DNA of 64,000 nucleotides from Paraburkholderia ferrariae NBRC 106233 (GCF_000685035.1 NZ_BAYB01000028.1:91450-155449); one strand, 5' to 3'; numbered from the stretch's first letter, positions 38,077-49,597 are shown. Numbers and translations: made by a program. The notes: generated by a model not told the origin, from the sequence alone.

Positions 38077-38823
38077 CTACACAGACCGCGTCCCGCCGCC
38101 CGCGCCCGCCCGATATCGCGCGAGGAGCCACGCCCCCACCCGCCAGCCCAGCAGCACAATCACGATCGCCGCATAGAGCTTCGGCTGGGCGAGATCGTGC
38201 TTGCCCGCCTTCATCCACCAGAAGTGCAGGATCGCCAGCACGCCGATCGGATAGATCAGCCGATGCAGCGTCTGCCAGCGGCGCCCGAGCCGGCGCGCCA
38301 TGCCGCGCGTCGAGGTGACGGCAAGCGGAATCAGCAGCACGAACGCCGCGAAACCCACCGTGATGAACGGCCGCTTGCCGACGTCCTTGAGCATCGCCGC
38401 CACGTCGAACCACTTGTCGAACCAGATATAGGTCGTGAAGTGGAGCGCGGCGTAGAAAAACGCATAGAGGCCGAGCATGCGGCGAAAGCGGATCAGCGTG
38501 TTCCAGCCCGTCAGCTTGCGCAGCGGCGTGACCGCCAGCGTGATGCAGAGGAACACGAGCGTCCAGAGGCCCGTCGAGCGCGTGATGAACTCGATCGGGT
38601 TCGCGCCGATCTGCCCGGTCACGCCAAAGAGGATGATGCGCGCGAGCGGATACCAGGCCGCCACGAACACGGCCACCTTCGCCCACGGCAGCCAGCGCGG
38701 CCCCGCGGGTGCTCCGGCGCGGACTTTCCCGGCCGGACGCTGCGCGGCCGCGCGCGGGGTTCCGGCCGTTGCCGCGGCGGGCGCGGTGCCGGGTGTCGTT
38801 GTCGATTCCATCGGTTGCTCCAT
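38077..38823 (-). CDS. msrQ: MsrQ, heme-binding membrane subunit of the MsrPQ system
   Basis: Inner-membrane cytochrome b-type protein passing quinol electrons to periplasmic MsrP. The 248-aa protein has about six hydrophobic segments, paired heme-ligand His in the FYAALHFTTYIW and LHRLIYPIGVLAILHFWW segments, and GWNTLIRFRRMLGLYAF. The first 60 residues are an Ala/Pro/Thr-rich cytoplasmic extension longer than in E. coli YedZ (about 211 aa). GAGG lies before ATG 38823. It is 21 bp downstream of msrP. Confidence 0.92.
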   Translation of the reverse strand: MEQPMESTTTPGTAPAAATAGTPRAAAQRPAGKVRAGAPAGPRWLPWAKVAVFVAAWYPLARIILFGVTGQIGANPIEFITRSTGLWTLVFLCITLAVTPLRKLTGWNTLIRFRRMLGLYAFFYAALHFTTYIWFDKWFDVAAMLKDVGKRPFITVGFAAFVLLIPLAVTSTRGMARRLGRRWQTLHRLIYPIGVLAILHFWWMKAGKHDLAQPKLYAAIVIVLLGWRVGAWLLARYRAGAGGGTRSV

Positions 38824-38844
38824 GACTGCCTCGGGGCTTGCGCG

Positions 38845-39846
<1,002 letters not shown>

Positions 39847-39925
39847 AGTGCCACTCCTTGTCGTTCGGGCCGCCACTGTCCACATCGGGACTAACACGCG
39901 GGCTACCCGAACCTTCCTTGGGAAC

Positions 39926-39960
39926 GAAAAAAAACCGCCGGTGCGAAGCATCCGACGGTT
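39926..39960 (-). terminator. Terminator after ccsB
   Basis: Minus-strand stem AACCGTCGG/CCGGCGGTT (9 bp with one G-U pair) followed by eight T, 25 bp after the ccsB stop. Confidence 0.88.
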
Positions 39961-39984
39961 AGTTCGTCCTGCGGGCGGAGAAAG

Positions 39985-41217
39985 TTACAGCTTGCCGTAA
40001 CTATGGAGGCCCGACAGGAACATGTTCACGCCCAGGAAGGCGAACGTGGTCACGAGCAGGCCGGTGAGCGCCCACCAGGCGGCGATCCCGCCCCGCAGGC
40101 CCTTCATGAGCCGCATGTGCAGCCAGGCTGCGTAGTTGAGCCAGACGATCAGCGCCCAGGTTTCCTTGGGGTCCCAGCTCCAGTAGCCGCCCCACGCCTG
40201 CGCGGCCCAGAGCGCGCCGAGAATCGTCGCGATGGTGAAGAACGCGAAGCCGACGGCGATCGACTTGTACATGACGTCGTCGAGCACGTCGAGTTCGGGC
40301 AGGCGGTCCGCCAGCACGCCGCGCTCCTTCATCAGGTAGGCCACGCCGACCATCGCCGAAAGCGCGAAGCTGCCGTAGCCGATGAAGTTCGCCGGCACGT
40401 GGATCTTCATCCACCAGCTTTGCAGCGCGGGCACGAGCGGCTGGATCTGCTGGGCGTCGCGCGAGATCGAGTACCACATCAGGAAGCCCACGGCCGCGCT
40501 GATCACGAGCAGCACGAAGGCGCCGAGCGCGCGCGTGTTGTAGTGCCTTTCGTAATACAAATAAAAGAGCGCCGTGATGAGGCTGAACAGCACGAACACT
40601 TCGTAGAGGTTCGAGATGGGGATATGGCCCACATCCGCGCCGATCAGGTAGGACTCGTACCAGCGCACCATCAGGCCGACGAAGCCCATCAGCACCGCAG
40701 CCCACGTGAGCCGCGAGCCGATCGCGCCGCCCGTTGCCGAGCGCGACACGAGGCCGATCCAGTAGAACAGCGTGGCGAGCACGAAGAGCGCGCTCATCCA
40801 CAGGATGGCCGACTGGCTCGACAGGAAGTATTTGAGGAAGAACGCCGAATCCGCGCGCGCAAGATCCCCCTGATAGAGCTGGATCGCGCCGATCGAGAGC
40901 ACCGCGATCGAGGCCATCAGGAGGCGCGACGGCTTCCAGCGCCAGCCCAGCACGACGAGCGCCGGCACCGTGCCGCACAGCACCAGCTTGTCGTAGTAGT
41001 TCATGTGCGCGTGGTAGCGCGAGAGCGCGAAACCCGCGCCCCCCACCAGCGCAAGCGCGAACAGCCAGTCCACGACCGACAGGCGGCGCAGGAAAGGGCG
41101 TTCGTCGAAGAGCGCGTCTTGAAGGGCGTCGTGCGCGCTGTCGCGCGCACCGCCTGCCGCCGCCGGGCGGCTCGTGCGCCGGGCGTTTGCGGAAGAGGAA
41201 ACCTGGGTCAAGTCCAT
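39985..41217 (-). CDS. ccsB: CcsB/CcsA cytochrome c heme-handling protein (system II)
   Basis: Integral membrane half of the system II cytochrome c synthase, moving heme to apocytochrome with ResB. The 410-aa protein has about eight hydrophobic segments after a 75-residue cytoplasmic N-terminus. The tryptophan-rich WGGYWSWDPKETWALI motif handles heme, and flanking His residues (HVPANF, WLHMR) are candidate ligands. ATG 41217 gives a 4-bp gap after resB. Gene names differ between sources (ccsA, ccsB, resC). Confidence 0.93.
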   Translation of the reverse strand: MDLTQVSSSANARRTSRPAAAGGARDSAHDALQDALFDERPFLRRLSVVDWLFALALVGGAGFALSRYHAHMNYYDKLVLCGTVPALVVLGWRWKPSRLLMASIAVLSIGAIQLYQGDLARADSAFFLKYFLSSQSAILWMSALFVLATLFYWIGLVSRSATGGAIGSRLTWAAVLMGFVGLMVRWYESYLIGADVGHIPISNLYEVFVLFSLITALFYLYYERHYNTRALGAFVLLVISAAVGFLMWYSISRDAQQIQPLVPALQSWWMKIHVPANFIGYGSFALSAMVGVAYLMKERGVLADRLPELDVLDDVMYKSIAVGFAFFTIATILGALWAAQAWGGYWSWDPKETWALIVWLNYAAWLHMRLMKGLRGGIAAWWALTGLLVTTFAFLGVNMFLSGLHSYGKL

Positions 41218-41221
41218 GGGC

Positions 41222-43480
41222 TTACCGGTGTTGATCGTCAGAATCCGTGGATCGAAGCGCACGGTCCGGCCCGCTTTCATCGCCCCCGCCGTCCTTGCCG
41301 CCGGACTCAGCCTGGGGCGCCACGCCCAGCGCGCGGCCTACCGCGTCGCGGGTGCGGGCAAACTCCTTTTCGAAGTCGAGGGTCCGGCGTGCGGTCGACA
41401 TGGCCATGATGACATCCACGCCGTGACCATTCTTGTCCCTGTCTGCATCCTTGAGCCAGAACCACAGCCGCCGCTCGCGCACGTAGAACATCGAAAAGAT
41501 GCCCAGCACGAGGAGCAGGCTGCCAAGATACACGACTTTCTTGCCCGGTGCGCGCGTCAACTGAAATACCGAAGCTTGCACCTGCCTGAATGAATCGAGC
41601 TGTAGATAGACGGGCGCGCCGTACAGGAAGCTGTCCGAAATCGCGTTGATCGAATCCTGCACGAAACGCGCGGAATCGGCGTCGGGCTTGAGATCGGGCT
41701 CGCCCGCCTGCTCGCGCGCAAGTTGCCAGAGATCCCACGTCGCGCCTTCCAGCATGCGCAGCAGCAGGCCCGCGGCCTTCTCCTGCTGGTCCTTCGGCAC
41801 CGACTTGTCGATGAAGGCCGCTACCGCCTGGAAGCCGCCTGCGTCCTGCGGGTCCACGGGCTTCACGCCCGGCTGGCCCGTGCCCGCAAACAGGGTCAGC
41901 ACGCGCAGGGCGCTGTCCTCCAGATGCTGCTGGAGTTCCTTGTTCGAATCGGGGACCGAGCGCGCCGCAAAGCGCTGCGCCGCCTCGGCGCGCAGTTTCG
42001 GGTCTTCGAGCCCGGCGCGCAGCAGCATCCACTCCTTCGGCGTGCCGCCCGCATCGGCGGGAATGCGCAGATAACGGAACGGATCGTCGGGGTTATCGCG
42101 CATGCCCGCGAGGAACATGCGCGCGCCGCCTACGTCGACGGGCAGCATGTAGTTGTTGTACTCGCGCGCCTGGCCGTCCTTGTCGCGGATCTTGTACTGC
42201 ACCGAAGGCCCGATGTTGTGCAGGTCGAGCGGCTTCGACGACTTCGCGCCCGAGCCGAGGCGCTCGTCGAACGCCTCCTTGAACGACTGGTGCGCCACGC
42301 CGCGCACGTCGTTCGCGCCGCTGCCGTTCGAGATGTTCTCCACGTTGATGGCGCGAAAATCGGCGAACTCGATGGTCTGGCCATCGACGCCCGGCACCGC
42401 TTCGTCCGCCGGAAGCTTCAGCGGCGAGGTGTTGCCGATCGTGCCGCCCACCGGGAAGCTCTGCGCGCTCGCGCCGGCCATCGGCCAGGCCGTCATCGAC
42501 ATCTGCGAGCCGCCGTCCTGGAAGCTCGACTGATAGATCGACACGCCGTCGTACTCGAACGGCTTGTTCACCTCGACGCGCGCCGGTATGCGCTGGCCGG
42601 TCTTGTGGTCGATCACGACGATGTCGCTCGCGAACAGCTTGGGCATGCCGGTCGAGTAGTAATCGACGATGAACTTGTTCAACTGGATCGAGAACGGCAG
42701 GTCCTGGATCAGCGAGCCGTCGGGCTGGTTCAGGATCGCCGTCGAGACGTACTGGCCCTCGGGCACCCACGCGTAGCCGCGGAAGGTGGGATTCGAGGCG
42801 GCGAGCCGGTGGTCGGGCGCGATGTCGTTGATGACGGCGTTGCTGCGGATCGGCGTCTTGTCGAAGAGCCACATCTGGAATTTGATGGGCAGATTGCTGT
42901 CGAGCAGGCCGCCGAGGCAGATCACCACGATCGCGAGGTGAGCGAAGATGTAGCCGATCTTCGTGAGCGCGCCGCGCTTGGCGGCGATGAGCGTGGCGCC
43001 CTCGGACTCGCGCACGACGAGGCGGTAGCCGAGCCGCTCGACGAGCTTGCGCAGCGTCGCGGCGGTCTGCTCGCGCGAGGCGTCCGCAAGCGCGAACTCG
43101 CCCTTGTGATGGAACGCGCGCAGGCTGCCTTCGCGGACCTTGTCCTTCCAGCTCTTCACGTCGGCGACCATCTTCGGCGCGTTGCGGATCACGCACAGCG
43201 AGATCGACACGATGAGAAAGCCGAGAATCATCATGAACCACCAGGCGCTATAGACCGTGTAGAGGCTCAGCGACCGGAAGATGTCGGCCCAGAACGGGCC
43301 GAACTGGTTGACGTAATTGGGGTACGGATCGTCCTGCGTCAGCACCGTGCCGATGATGCTCGCGATGGCCAGCACCACGAGCAGCGCGATGGCGAAACGC
43401 ATCGAACTGATCAGCTCGACCGCGCTTCGCACCGCCTTCTGGCGTACGTTCAACTCCAAACCCGAGGTGGTGACGCTCAT
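41222..43480 (-). CDS. resB: ResB/Ccs1 cytochrome c biogenesis protein
   Basis: Membrane partner of the system II heme lyase, 752 aa. Membrane segments appear near 24-46, 78-100 and 165-185, followed by a very large periplasmic domain and a last helix (about 650-670, VVYLGSLLLVLGIFSMFYV). VLTQDDPYPNYVNQFGPFWADIF is a family signature. It is transcribed before ccsB and after cytochrome c4, but a terminator separates it from the latter. Confidence 0.93.
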   Translation of the reverse strand: MSVTTSGLELNVRQKAVRSAVELISSMRFAIALLVVLAIASIIGTVLTQDDPYPNYVNQFGPFWADIFRSLSLYTVYSAWWFMMILGFLIVSISLCVIRNAPKMVADVKSWKDKVREGSLRAFHHKGEFALADASREQTAATLRKLVERLGYRLVVRESEGATLIAAKRGALTKIGYIFAHLAIVVICLGGLLDSNLPIKFQMWLFDKTPIRSNAVINDIAPDHRLAASNPTFRGYAWVPEGQYVSTAILNQPDGSLIQDLPFSIQLNKFIVDYYSTGMPKLFASDIVVIDHKTGQRIPARVEVNKPFEYDGVSIYQSSFQDGGSQMSMTAWPMAGASAQSFPVGGTIGNTSPLKLPADEAVPGVDGQTIEFADFRAINVENISNGSGANDVRGVAHQSFKEAFDERLGSGAKSSKPLDLHNIGPSVQYKIRDKDGQAREYNNYMLPVDVGGARMFLAGMRDNPDDPFRYLRIPADAGGTPKEWMLLRAGLEDPKLRAEAAQRFAARSVPDSNKELQQHLEDSALRVLTLFAGTGQPGVKPVDPQDAGGFQAVAAFIDKSVPKDQQEKAAGLLLRMLEGATWDLWQLAREQAGEPDLKPDADSARFVQDSINAISDSFLYGAPVYLQLDSFRQVQASVFQLTRAPGKKVVYLGSLLLVLGIFSMFYVRERRLWFWLKDADRDKNGHGVDVIMAMSTARRTLDFEKEFARTRDAVGRALGVAPQAESGGKDGGGDESGPDRALRSTDSDDQHR

Positions 43481-43522
43481 TCAAACTCCGCTTCTAACGG
43501 CGATCCGATCTTCGCCAGACAG

Positions 43523-43573
43523 CAAAAAAGGGTGACGGGCCACCGCTCGCACACGGCGCCTTCACCCTTTTTC
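43523..43573 (-). terminator. Terminator between cytochrome c4 and resB
   Basis: Minus-strand stem AAAAAGGGTGA/TCACCCTTTTT (43525-43535 with 43562-43572), loop about 26 nt, followed by a T-run. The A/T ends make it work in both directions. Confidence 0.7.
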
Positions 43574-43610
43574 TTGTTCTTCGCCCCGCCGGCGTAATCG
43601 ACGCCGGCCG

Positions 43611-44273
43611 TTAATGCAGGCCCGCCGCGTAGTCGGCCACGGCCTTGATTTCGTCGTCCGACAGCCGGTGCGCGATCGTGTGCATCGCCTCGTTGTTGTT
43701 GCGCGTGCCCTGCTGGAAGGCGTCGAGCTGCGCGACGACGTACTCCGACCACTGACCCGAAAGGCGCGGATACTGGATCGGAATGCCCTGCCCGGTAGGC
43801 CCGTGGCAAGCCGCGCACGCCGGCACGCCCCTGTCGGCGATCCCCGCGCGCCAGATCGTCTGGCCGAGCGGCACGGTTTTCGCATCGTGCGCGTAGCCGG
43901 GCTTCGGTGTCTGCGAGGCGAACCAGGCAGCGACGTTGATCATATCCTGATCCGACAGCGCCGAGGCGAAGCCCGCCATAATCGCGTTATTACGCGCAGG
44001 GGGCTTGCCACCCTGCGATTTGAAGTCTTTGAGTTCTTTGACGAGATATTCGGCGTGCTGGCCGGCGAGCTTGGGATAGGCGCCGCCGGTGCTGTTGCCG
44101 TCCGCGCCGTGGCAGGCTGCGCACACCTGGGAGGCGATGGCCTGGCCGCGGGCAATGTCCGGTTTGGCCGGATCGGCTGCCGCCGTTTGTGCCGCCATCA
44201 TCGTAAGACCTGCTGTCAAACCCGCCGCTATCGCAAATTCAAGCACCTTCAAGGACTTGCCCAGTCGATTCAT
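43611..44273 (-). CDS. Cytochrome c4, diheme
   Basis: Periplasmic diheme electron carrier of 220 aa with a Sec signal (about 1-33, cleavage after TAAA). Heme sites are CAACH at 51-55 and CAACH at 153-157; distal Met ligands are likely in AIMAGFAS and the matching second-half segment. The two halves are internal repeats, as expected of c4. It probably feeds terminal oxidases. It lies next to the cytochrome maturation genes and is divergent from engB. Confidence 0.94.
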   Translation of the reverse strand: MNRLGKSLKVLEFAIAAGLTAGLTMMAAQTAAADPAKPDIARGQAIASQVCAACHGADGNSTGGAYPKLAGQHAEYLVKELKDFKSQGGKPPARNNAIMAGFASALSDQDMINVAAWFASQTPKPGYAHDAKTVPLGQTIWRAGIADRGVPACAACHGPTGQGIPIQYPRLSGQWSEYVVAQLDAFQQGTRNNNEAMHTIAHRLSDDEIKAVADYAAGLH

Positions 44274-44508
44274 TCGCGCACCTTGTTTCGTCTTGTGGGA
44301 ATCAGGTTCTGCAAAGTACGACAGCGACCGATCTACCTCGAAAGGCCCGCGCTGGCCTCACGGGTATTCAGTAAACCATCGCATTGTACAATAGCGCGGT
44401 GGACGCAACCGCGCCAGTCGGGCCTCGCCCCGATATCTCCGATTCCCTCCCGGCCGCCTCCGGGCCCGCGGCAAAGCCGCGACGTTGTCTCATATTGTGG
44501 TTTCCCAG

Positions 44509-45180
44509 ATGGCATTCCTGCTGCATCAAGCCCGCTTTTTCACGACGGTGAACCACCTGCGCGACCTGCCCGCCACCGCGCGGCCGGAAATCGCGTTCGC
44601 CGGCCGCTCGAATGCCGGCAAGTCCACCGCGATCAATCTGCTGTGCAACCAGAAGCGCCTCGCCTTCGCCTCGAAGACGCCGGGCCGCACCCAGCACATC
44701 AACTATTTCTCGGTAGGCCCGGAGGACGATCCCGTCGGCTATCTGGTGGACCTGCCGGGCTACGGCTATGCCCAGGTGCCGGAGGCGTCGAAGGCACACT
44801 GGGAAATGCTGTTGTCCCAATATCTGGCCACGCGCGCCCAGTTGTGCGGCCTGATCCTGATGATGGACGCGCGCCGCCCGCTCACCGAACTCGACCGCCG
44901 CATGATCGAGTGGTTCGCTCCCACGGGCAAACCGATCCACGCGCTCCTCACCAAATGTGACAAATTGACGCGTCAGGAATGCACGCTCTCGCTGCGCACG
45001 ACGAAGAAGGCCTTCGAGGAATATCGTCAGCAGGGCTATGAAGGCAAGTTGACCGCGCAACTCTTCTCGGCGCTCAAGCGCGTCGGCCTCGAGGAGGCGC
45101 ACGCCTTGATCGAAAGCTGGCTCGTGCCGGTCGCCGGCGGCGAGCCTGCAGGCGAAGCCGCCCAAGGCCCCGCCGCTTAA
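44509..45180 (+). CDS. engB: Ribosome biogenesis GTP-binding protein EngB/YsxC
   Basis: TRAFAC-class GTPase required for 50S assembly, 223 aa. G1 is GRSNAGKST (32-40), G3 DLPGYG (81-86), G4 TKCD (148-151), and the later FSALKR gives G5. ATG 44509 (MAFLLHQARFF) is preferred to an ATG 24 nt upstream because relatives begin here. It is divergent from cytochrome c4 with 235 bp between them, which includes the perfect palindrome ATTGTACAAT near 44386. Confidence 0.94.
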   Translation: MAFLLHQARFFTTVNHLRDLPATARPEIAFAGRSNAGKSTAINLLCNQKRLAFASKTPGRTQHINYFSVGPEDDPVGYLVDLPGYGYAQVPEASKAHWEMLLSQYLATRAQLCGLILMMDARRPLTELDRRMIEWFAPTGKPIHALLTKCDKLTRQECTLSLRTTKKAFEEYRQQGYEGKLTAQLFSALKRVGLEEAHALIESWLVPVAGGEPAGEAAQGPAA

Positions 45181-45515
45181 CGATATTTCTGCGGGCGAGT
45201 GTGCGGCAGCGCACACGGAACGCCCGGCCGCACCCCTTTTTCGCAGACCCGCTGGCACCCGCCACAGGTTCGGCCGCGCCCGTTTTGCCCGCGCTCTGCA
45301 CATTTCGGCTGCACATAAAAAAACCCGCCGTAAGTGCCGGCGGGTTAAACAGCCTTATCGAAAAACGACAGGCACCCGCTCAGGGAGGAGAAGCGGGGAG
45401 TCCGGCGCAGAGCGCCTCGCTCGATCGGTATGATATACCATTGTCCTGGAAAGTTTCCGGAGCCCCGGGAACGCAGTTCGATACACCGCAGTTCGATCCA
45501 GATCTATCCGCCGAC
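45181..45515. other. Intergenic region between engB and hemB
   Basis: 335 bp. Holds a strong minus-strand terminator (45315-45346) with no minus-strand gene assigned to it, and before hemB a TATGAT hexamer inside the near-palindrome GGTATGATATACC (45428-45440) that may be the hemB -10. The hemB frame is open upstream through this stretch, but I see no coding resemblance. Confidence 0.6.
45315..45346 (-). terminator. Strong minus-strand terminator without an assigned gene
   Basis: Perfect 9-bp stem AACCCGCCG/CGGCGGGTT with a 7-nt loop, followed on the minus strand by eight T. On the plus strand there is no T-run, so it is not a good engB terminator. It implies a minus-strand transcript coming from the hemB upstream region or antisense to hemB. 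Confidence 0.75.
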
Positions 45516-46514
<999 letters not shown>

Positions 46515-46552
46515 AACCCGCTGTTAAGTCCTCCGAAGCAAACCGCACATAG

Positions 46553-46591
46553 AAAAAGGGCACGTCGATCAAGACGTGCCCTTTTCTCTTT
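46553..46591. terminator. Bidirectional terminator between hemB and dsbD
   Basis: 13-bp stem AAAAGGGCACGTC/GACGTGCCCTTTT with loop GATCAA, T-rich on both sides; placed between convergent hemB and dsbD. Confidence 0.93.
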
Positions 46592-46623
46592 ACGCGAGCC
46601 GAGCCGCTATCGAACGGAATCGA

Positions 46624-48537
46624 TCAGGACTGCGGAACAGGCGACGCTGCCGGCGCCTGAAACTGATCGAGGCGCGCGAGGAAGCGGTCCGCGCTCTCGT
46701 AGCCCACCACGCGCAGCACTTCGTGGCCCTTGTCGTCGAAGAAGATGATGCCGGGCGGCCCGAACAGGCCAAAGCGCTTGAGCAACGCCTGGTCGGCAGG
46801 GTTGTTCGCGGTGACGTCGGCGCGCAGCAGGTCGAATTGCTTGAGCCGTGCCGCGACGCGCGGATCGCTGAACGTGAACTTCTCCATCTCCTTGCAGCTT
46901 ACGCACCAGTCCGCGTAGAAGTCGAGCATCGAGCCTTTGCCCGAGGTCCCCAAAGCTGCGTCGAGCTGTGCCGGTGTGGCCACCGTAGCGAAGGCCAGTG
47001 CGCCGGCAGCCGGTCCGTTCGGCGAGGCGGCCACGCCGGCGGCCACTCCCGCGCCGTCCATGCGCGCGGCCAGCACGCCGAGCGGGCGCAGCGGATCGGT
47101 GGAACCCGCTGCGAGACCGACCAGCAGCGTTGCCGCCCAGATCGCGAAGGCCGCACCCACGCCCCGGCCCAGGCGCCGCCAGACGCCCTGCCCACCCCCA
47201 TGCGGCGAGAAGAGCCCGAGCGCGGCAGCGGCAAGCAGGAGCCACAGCGCGCCAAGCAGCATCTGCGCCGTGGCGCCAAGCACCGGCCAGACGATCCACA
47301 GCGCGGCCGCCAGCAGCACGACGCCGAAGAACACCTTCACGCCTTCCATCCAGGTGCCCGCGCGCGGCAACAGCGTGCCCGCGCCAAGCCCGATAATCAT
47401 GAGCGGCACGCCCAGACCGATCCCCATTGCGAAGAGCGCGGCGCCGCCCAGCACGGCATTGCCCGTGTGCGCGATAAACGCGAGCACGGCGAAAAGCGGC
47501 GCAGTCATGCAGGCGCCCACGACGAGTGCGGAGATCGCCCCCATTGCCGCGACGGCGGCGAACTTCCCGCCCGAGCGCCCCTGCGAGGCACGCGAGGCGC
47601 CGTCCTGCCAGCGTTGCGGCAAGACGATGTCATAGCCGGCGATGAGCGTCACGGCGAACGCGGTGAGCAACAGCGCGAACGCGCCCAGCACCCAGGGGTT
47701 CTGCAGCCAGGCCCCCAGACTCTGGCCGACGAGCGCCGCCGCGATGCCCAGCACGGTATAGACGAGCGCCATGCCGAGCACGTAGACAAACGAGAGCGTG
47801 AAACCGCGCGCACGCGTCACGCGCGCGCCCTCGCCGACAATGATCGCCGAGAGAATCGGGATCATCGGATACGAGCACGGCAGGAGGCTCAGCACGATGC
47901 CCGCGACGAAGTACAGGCCGACCACGGCGAACAAGCCACCGCCCTGAAGCAGCGACTGCGCGTAGTCCGCGCTCGTCGCGCGCTCGTACCAAGGTTCGCT
48001 CGCGGCGGCGGCCGGTGCCGCTGCGCTTTGCCCCGCGCCGACACCCTGGGTCGTGCCCGAGGCAGCCGCCTGCAGCGCGGCACCGCTCACGCGATAAACG
48101 TGCTCGGCGGGCGGATAGCAGACGCCCGCGTCGGCACAGCCCTGCGATGTCACGGCCAGGTCGAACGGACCGCTCGCACTTTTCACCGGCACGCGGATCG
48201 TCAGCTCGTTGCGGTAGGTCTCGACGTTCTTCTGGAAGGTCGGGTCGAACTTGACGTGCCCGGGCGGAATATCGGGCGTACCGAGTGTGGCCGTACCGTT
48301 GCGCGTCGCGAAGGCGAAGCGTTCGCGGTACATGTAGTAGCCGTCGGCGATCTTGAAGTGCACGTCCACTTCGCCCGGCTGCTCGGCCGCGCTGAAGCTG
48401 AACGCCTGATCGGGCGGCAGGAAATCGTCGTCGGCATGAGCAGGCGGCGCCGCGACCAGCAATGAAAGCGTGCAGCAGACAAGCGCGAGCAGGAGAGGCA
48501 AACCGGCGCGCACGCGCCGTTCGAAACGGTTAAACAT
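46624..48537 (-). CDS. dsbD: Thiol:disulfide interchange protein DsbD
   Basis: Moves reducing power from cytoplasmic thioredoxin to periplasmic DsbC-type partners, 637 aa. Signal peptide at about 1-35; N-terminal Ig-like domain with GCADAGVCYPP redox Cys; a membrane domain of about eight helices with CSYPMIPILSAIIVG and GACMTAPLF carrying the paired cysteines; C-terminal thioredoxin domain with WCVSCKEME. The linker after the N-terminal domain is Ala-rich. ATG 48537 overlaps the cutA stop by 8 bp; a start 24 nt upstream is possible. Confidence 0.94.
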   Translation of the reverse strand: MFNRFERRVRAGLPLLLALVCCTLSLLVAAPPAHADDDFLPPDQAFSFSAAEQPGEVDVHFKIADGYYMYRERFAFATRNGTATLGTPDIPPGHVKFDPTFQKNVETYRNELTIRVPVKSASGPFDLAVTSQGCADAGVCYPPAEHVYRVSGAALQAAASGTTQGVGAGQSAAAPAAAASEPWYERATSADYAQSLLQGGGLFAVVGLYFVAGIVLSLLPCSYPMIPILSAIIVGEGARVTRARGFTLSFVYVLGMALVYTVLGIAAALVGQSLGAWLQNPWVLGAFALLLTAFAVTLIAGYDIVLPQRWQDGASRASQGRSGGKFAAVAAMGAISALVVGACMTAPLFAVLAFIAHTGNAVLGGAALFAMGIGLGVPLMIIGLGAGTLLPRAGTWMEGVKVFFGVVLLAAALWIVWPVLGATAQMLLGALWLLLAAAALGLFSPHGGGQGVWRRLGRGVGAAFAIWAATLLVGLAAGSTDPLRPLGVLAARMDGAGVAAGVAASPNGPAAGALAFATVATPAQLDAALGTSGKGSMLDFYADWCVSCKEMEKFTFSDPRVAARLKQFDLLRADVTANNPADQALLKRFGLFGPPGIIFFDDKGHEVLRVVGYESADRFLARLDQFQAPAASPVPQS

Positions 48538-48862
48538 GAATGGGACGCTGGGTTTCGGCATTGACCCACTGTCCGTACGCGTTCGACGCGCTCACCTGCC
48601 ACGAGAGGATCTCGGGCGTGTCGTAGGGATGCCGGGTCTGGATGAACTGTTCGAGTTCGGCCGCGCGGGCCACGCTCGTCTTGAAAAGCAACGGGATTTC
48701 GTCGGCGGATTCGAGCTTGCCCTGCCAGTGATACTGCGAATGGACCGCACCCTGCCGCGTCACGCAGGCAGCAAGCCGCTGCGCCAGCGCGTCCGCGGCC
48801 AGGCGGTCGGCCGTTGCGGCGTCGGGCACCGTGGTCAGCATCAAGGTCACATTGAGGGTCAC
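48530..48862 (-). CDS. cutA: Divalent-cation tolerance protein CutA
   Basis: Small trimeric PII-like fold protein of 110 aa linked to copper tolerance, exact function unsettled. Family pattern: LAACVTRQGAVHSQYHWQGKLESADEIPLLFKT, then HPYDTPEIL and W near the C-terminus. GTG start at 48862. It overlaps dsbD, a common pairing (cutA-dsbD) in proteobacteria. Confidence 0.93.
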   Translation of the reverse strand: MTLNVTLMLTTVPDAATADRLAADALAQRLAACVTRQGAVHSQYHWQGKLESADEIPLLFKTSVARAAELEQFIQTRHPYDTPEILSWQVSASNAYGQWVNAETQRPIHV

Positions 48863-48996
48863 GTCGAACTCCGGCGCGAAATTTCACGCAGGACGTTATC
48901 GTACCACCGGCCGCCCTGGCCTTCCGGCCGCGCCCGGCAACGGGGGACGATGCAAGGCAAACGCCGGCCGTGCGCGTTTATTCCGCGCCTCAAAAC

Positions 48997-49024
48997 AAAA
49001 AAGCCAGGCAAGGCCTGGCTTTTC
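48997..49024. terminator. Terminator after rplQ
   Basis: Stem AAAGCCAGGC/GCCTGGCTTT followed on the minus strand by six T. It ends the alpha operon 40 nt after rplQ. Confidence 0.92.
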
Positions 49025-49066
49025 TGCATAACGTCGGTGCGCAACGGCGCGAGCGCCGCCGGAAGC

Positions 49067-49459
49067 TTATTCCGCTTCTTGCACGTTCTCTTCCGCCACT
49101 TCCGGACGGTCGAGCAGCTCGACGAGCGCCATCGGTGCGTTGTCGCCGACGCGGAAGCCGAACTTCAGGATGCGCAGGTAGCCGCCCGGACGGTTCGCGA
49201 AACGCGGACCGAGCACGTCGAACAGCTTCGTGACCGAGTCACGATCGCGCAGGCGGTTGAACGCCAGACGGCGGTTCGCGAGCGACGGCTTCTTGCCGAG
49301 CGTGATGAGGGGCTCGACAACCTTACGGAGTTCCTTCGCCTTCGGCAGCGTCGTCTTGATGACTTCGTGCTCGATCAGCGAGTTGGACATGTTACGGAGC
49401 ATTGCCAGACGGTGGCTGCTCGTGCGGTTCAGTTTCCGCAGACCATGACGGTGACGCAT
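49067..49459 (-). CDS. rplQ: 50S ribosomal protein L17
   Basis: Large-subunit protein near the exit tunnel, 130 aa (KLNRTSSHRLAMLRNM, LFDVLGPRF are family hallmarks). It is the last gene of the alpha operon after rpoA and is followed by a strong terminator. The acidic tail (EEENVQEAE-like) is longer than in some relatives. Confidence 0.97.
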   Translation of the reverse strand: MRHRHGLRKLNRTSSHRLAMLRNMSNSLIEHEVIKTTLPKAKELRKVVEPLITLGKKPSLANRRLAFNRLRDRDSVTKLFDVLGPRFANRPGGYLRILKFGFRVGDNAPMALVELLDRPEVAEENVQEAE

Positions 49460-49597
49460 TTCAGTTTCCTTGAAACAAAGTTTTGATCCAGCTCTTCTAT
49501 CGCCTTGCTGGGATTGTTACCCCCAAGGCACGGGCCGGTACGTGAAAAAGGCAAGACGCGGATTCTAAAGGAAAATCCGCGCCCTTGCCACCTACAA

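Noticed and set aside
45201..45515. In-frame upstream extension of hemB by 105 codons
   Set aside because: The normal HemB N-terminus begins at 45516, and the extension crosses a terminator hairpin and has no family resemblance.
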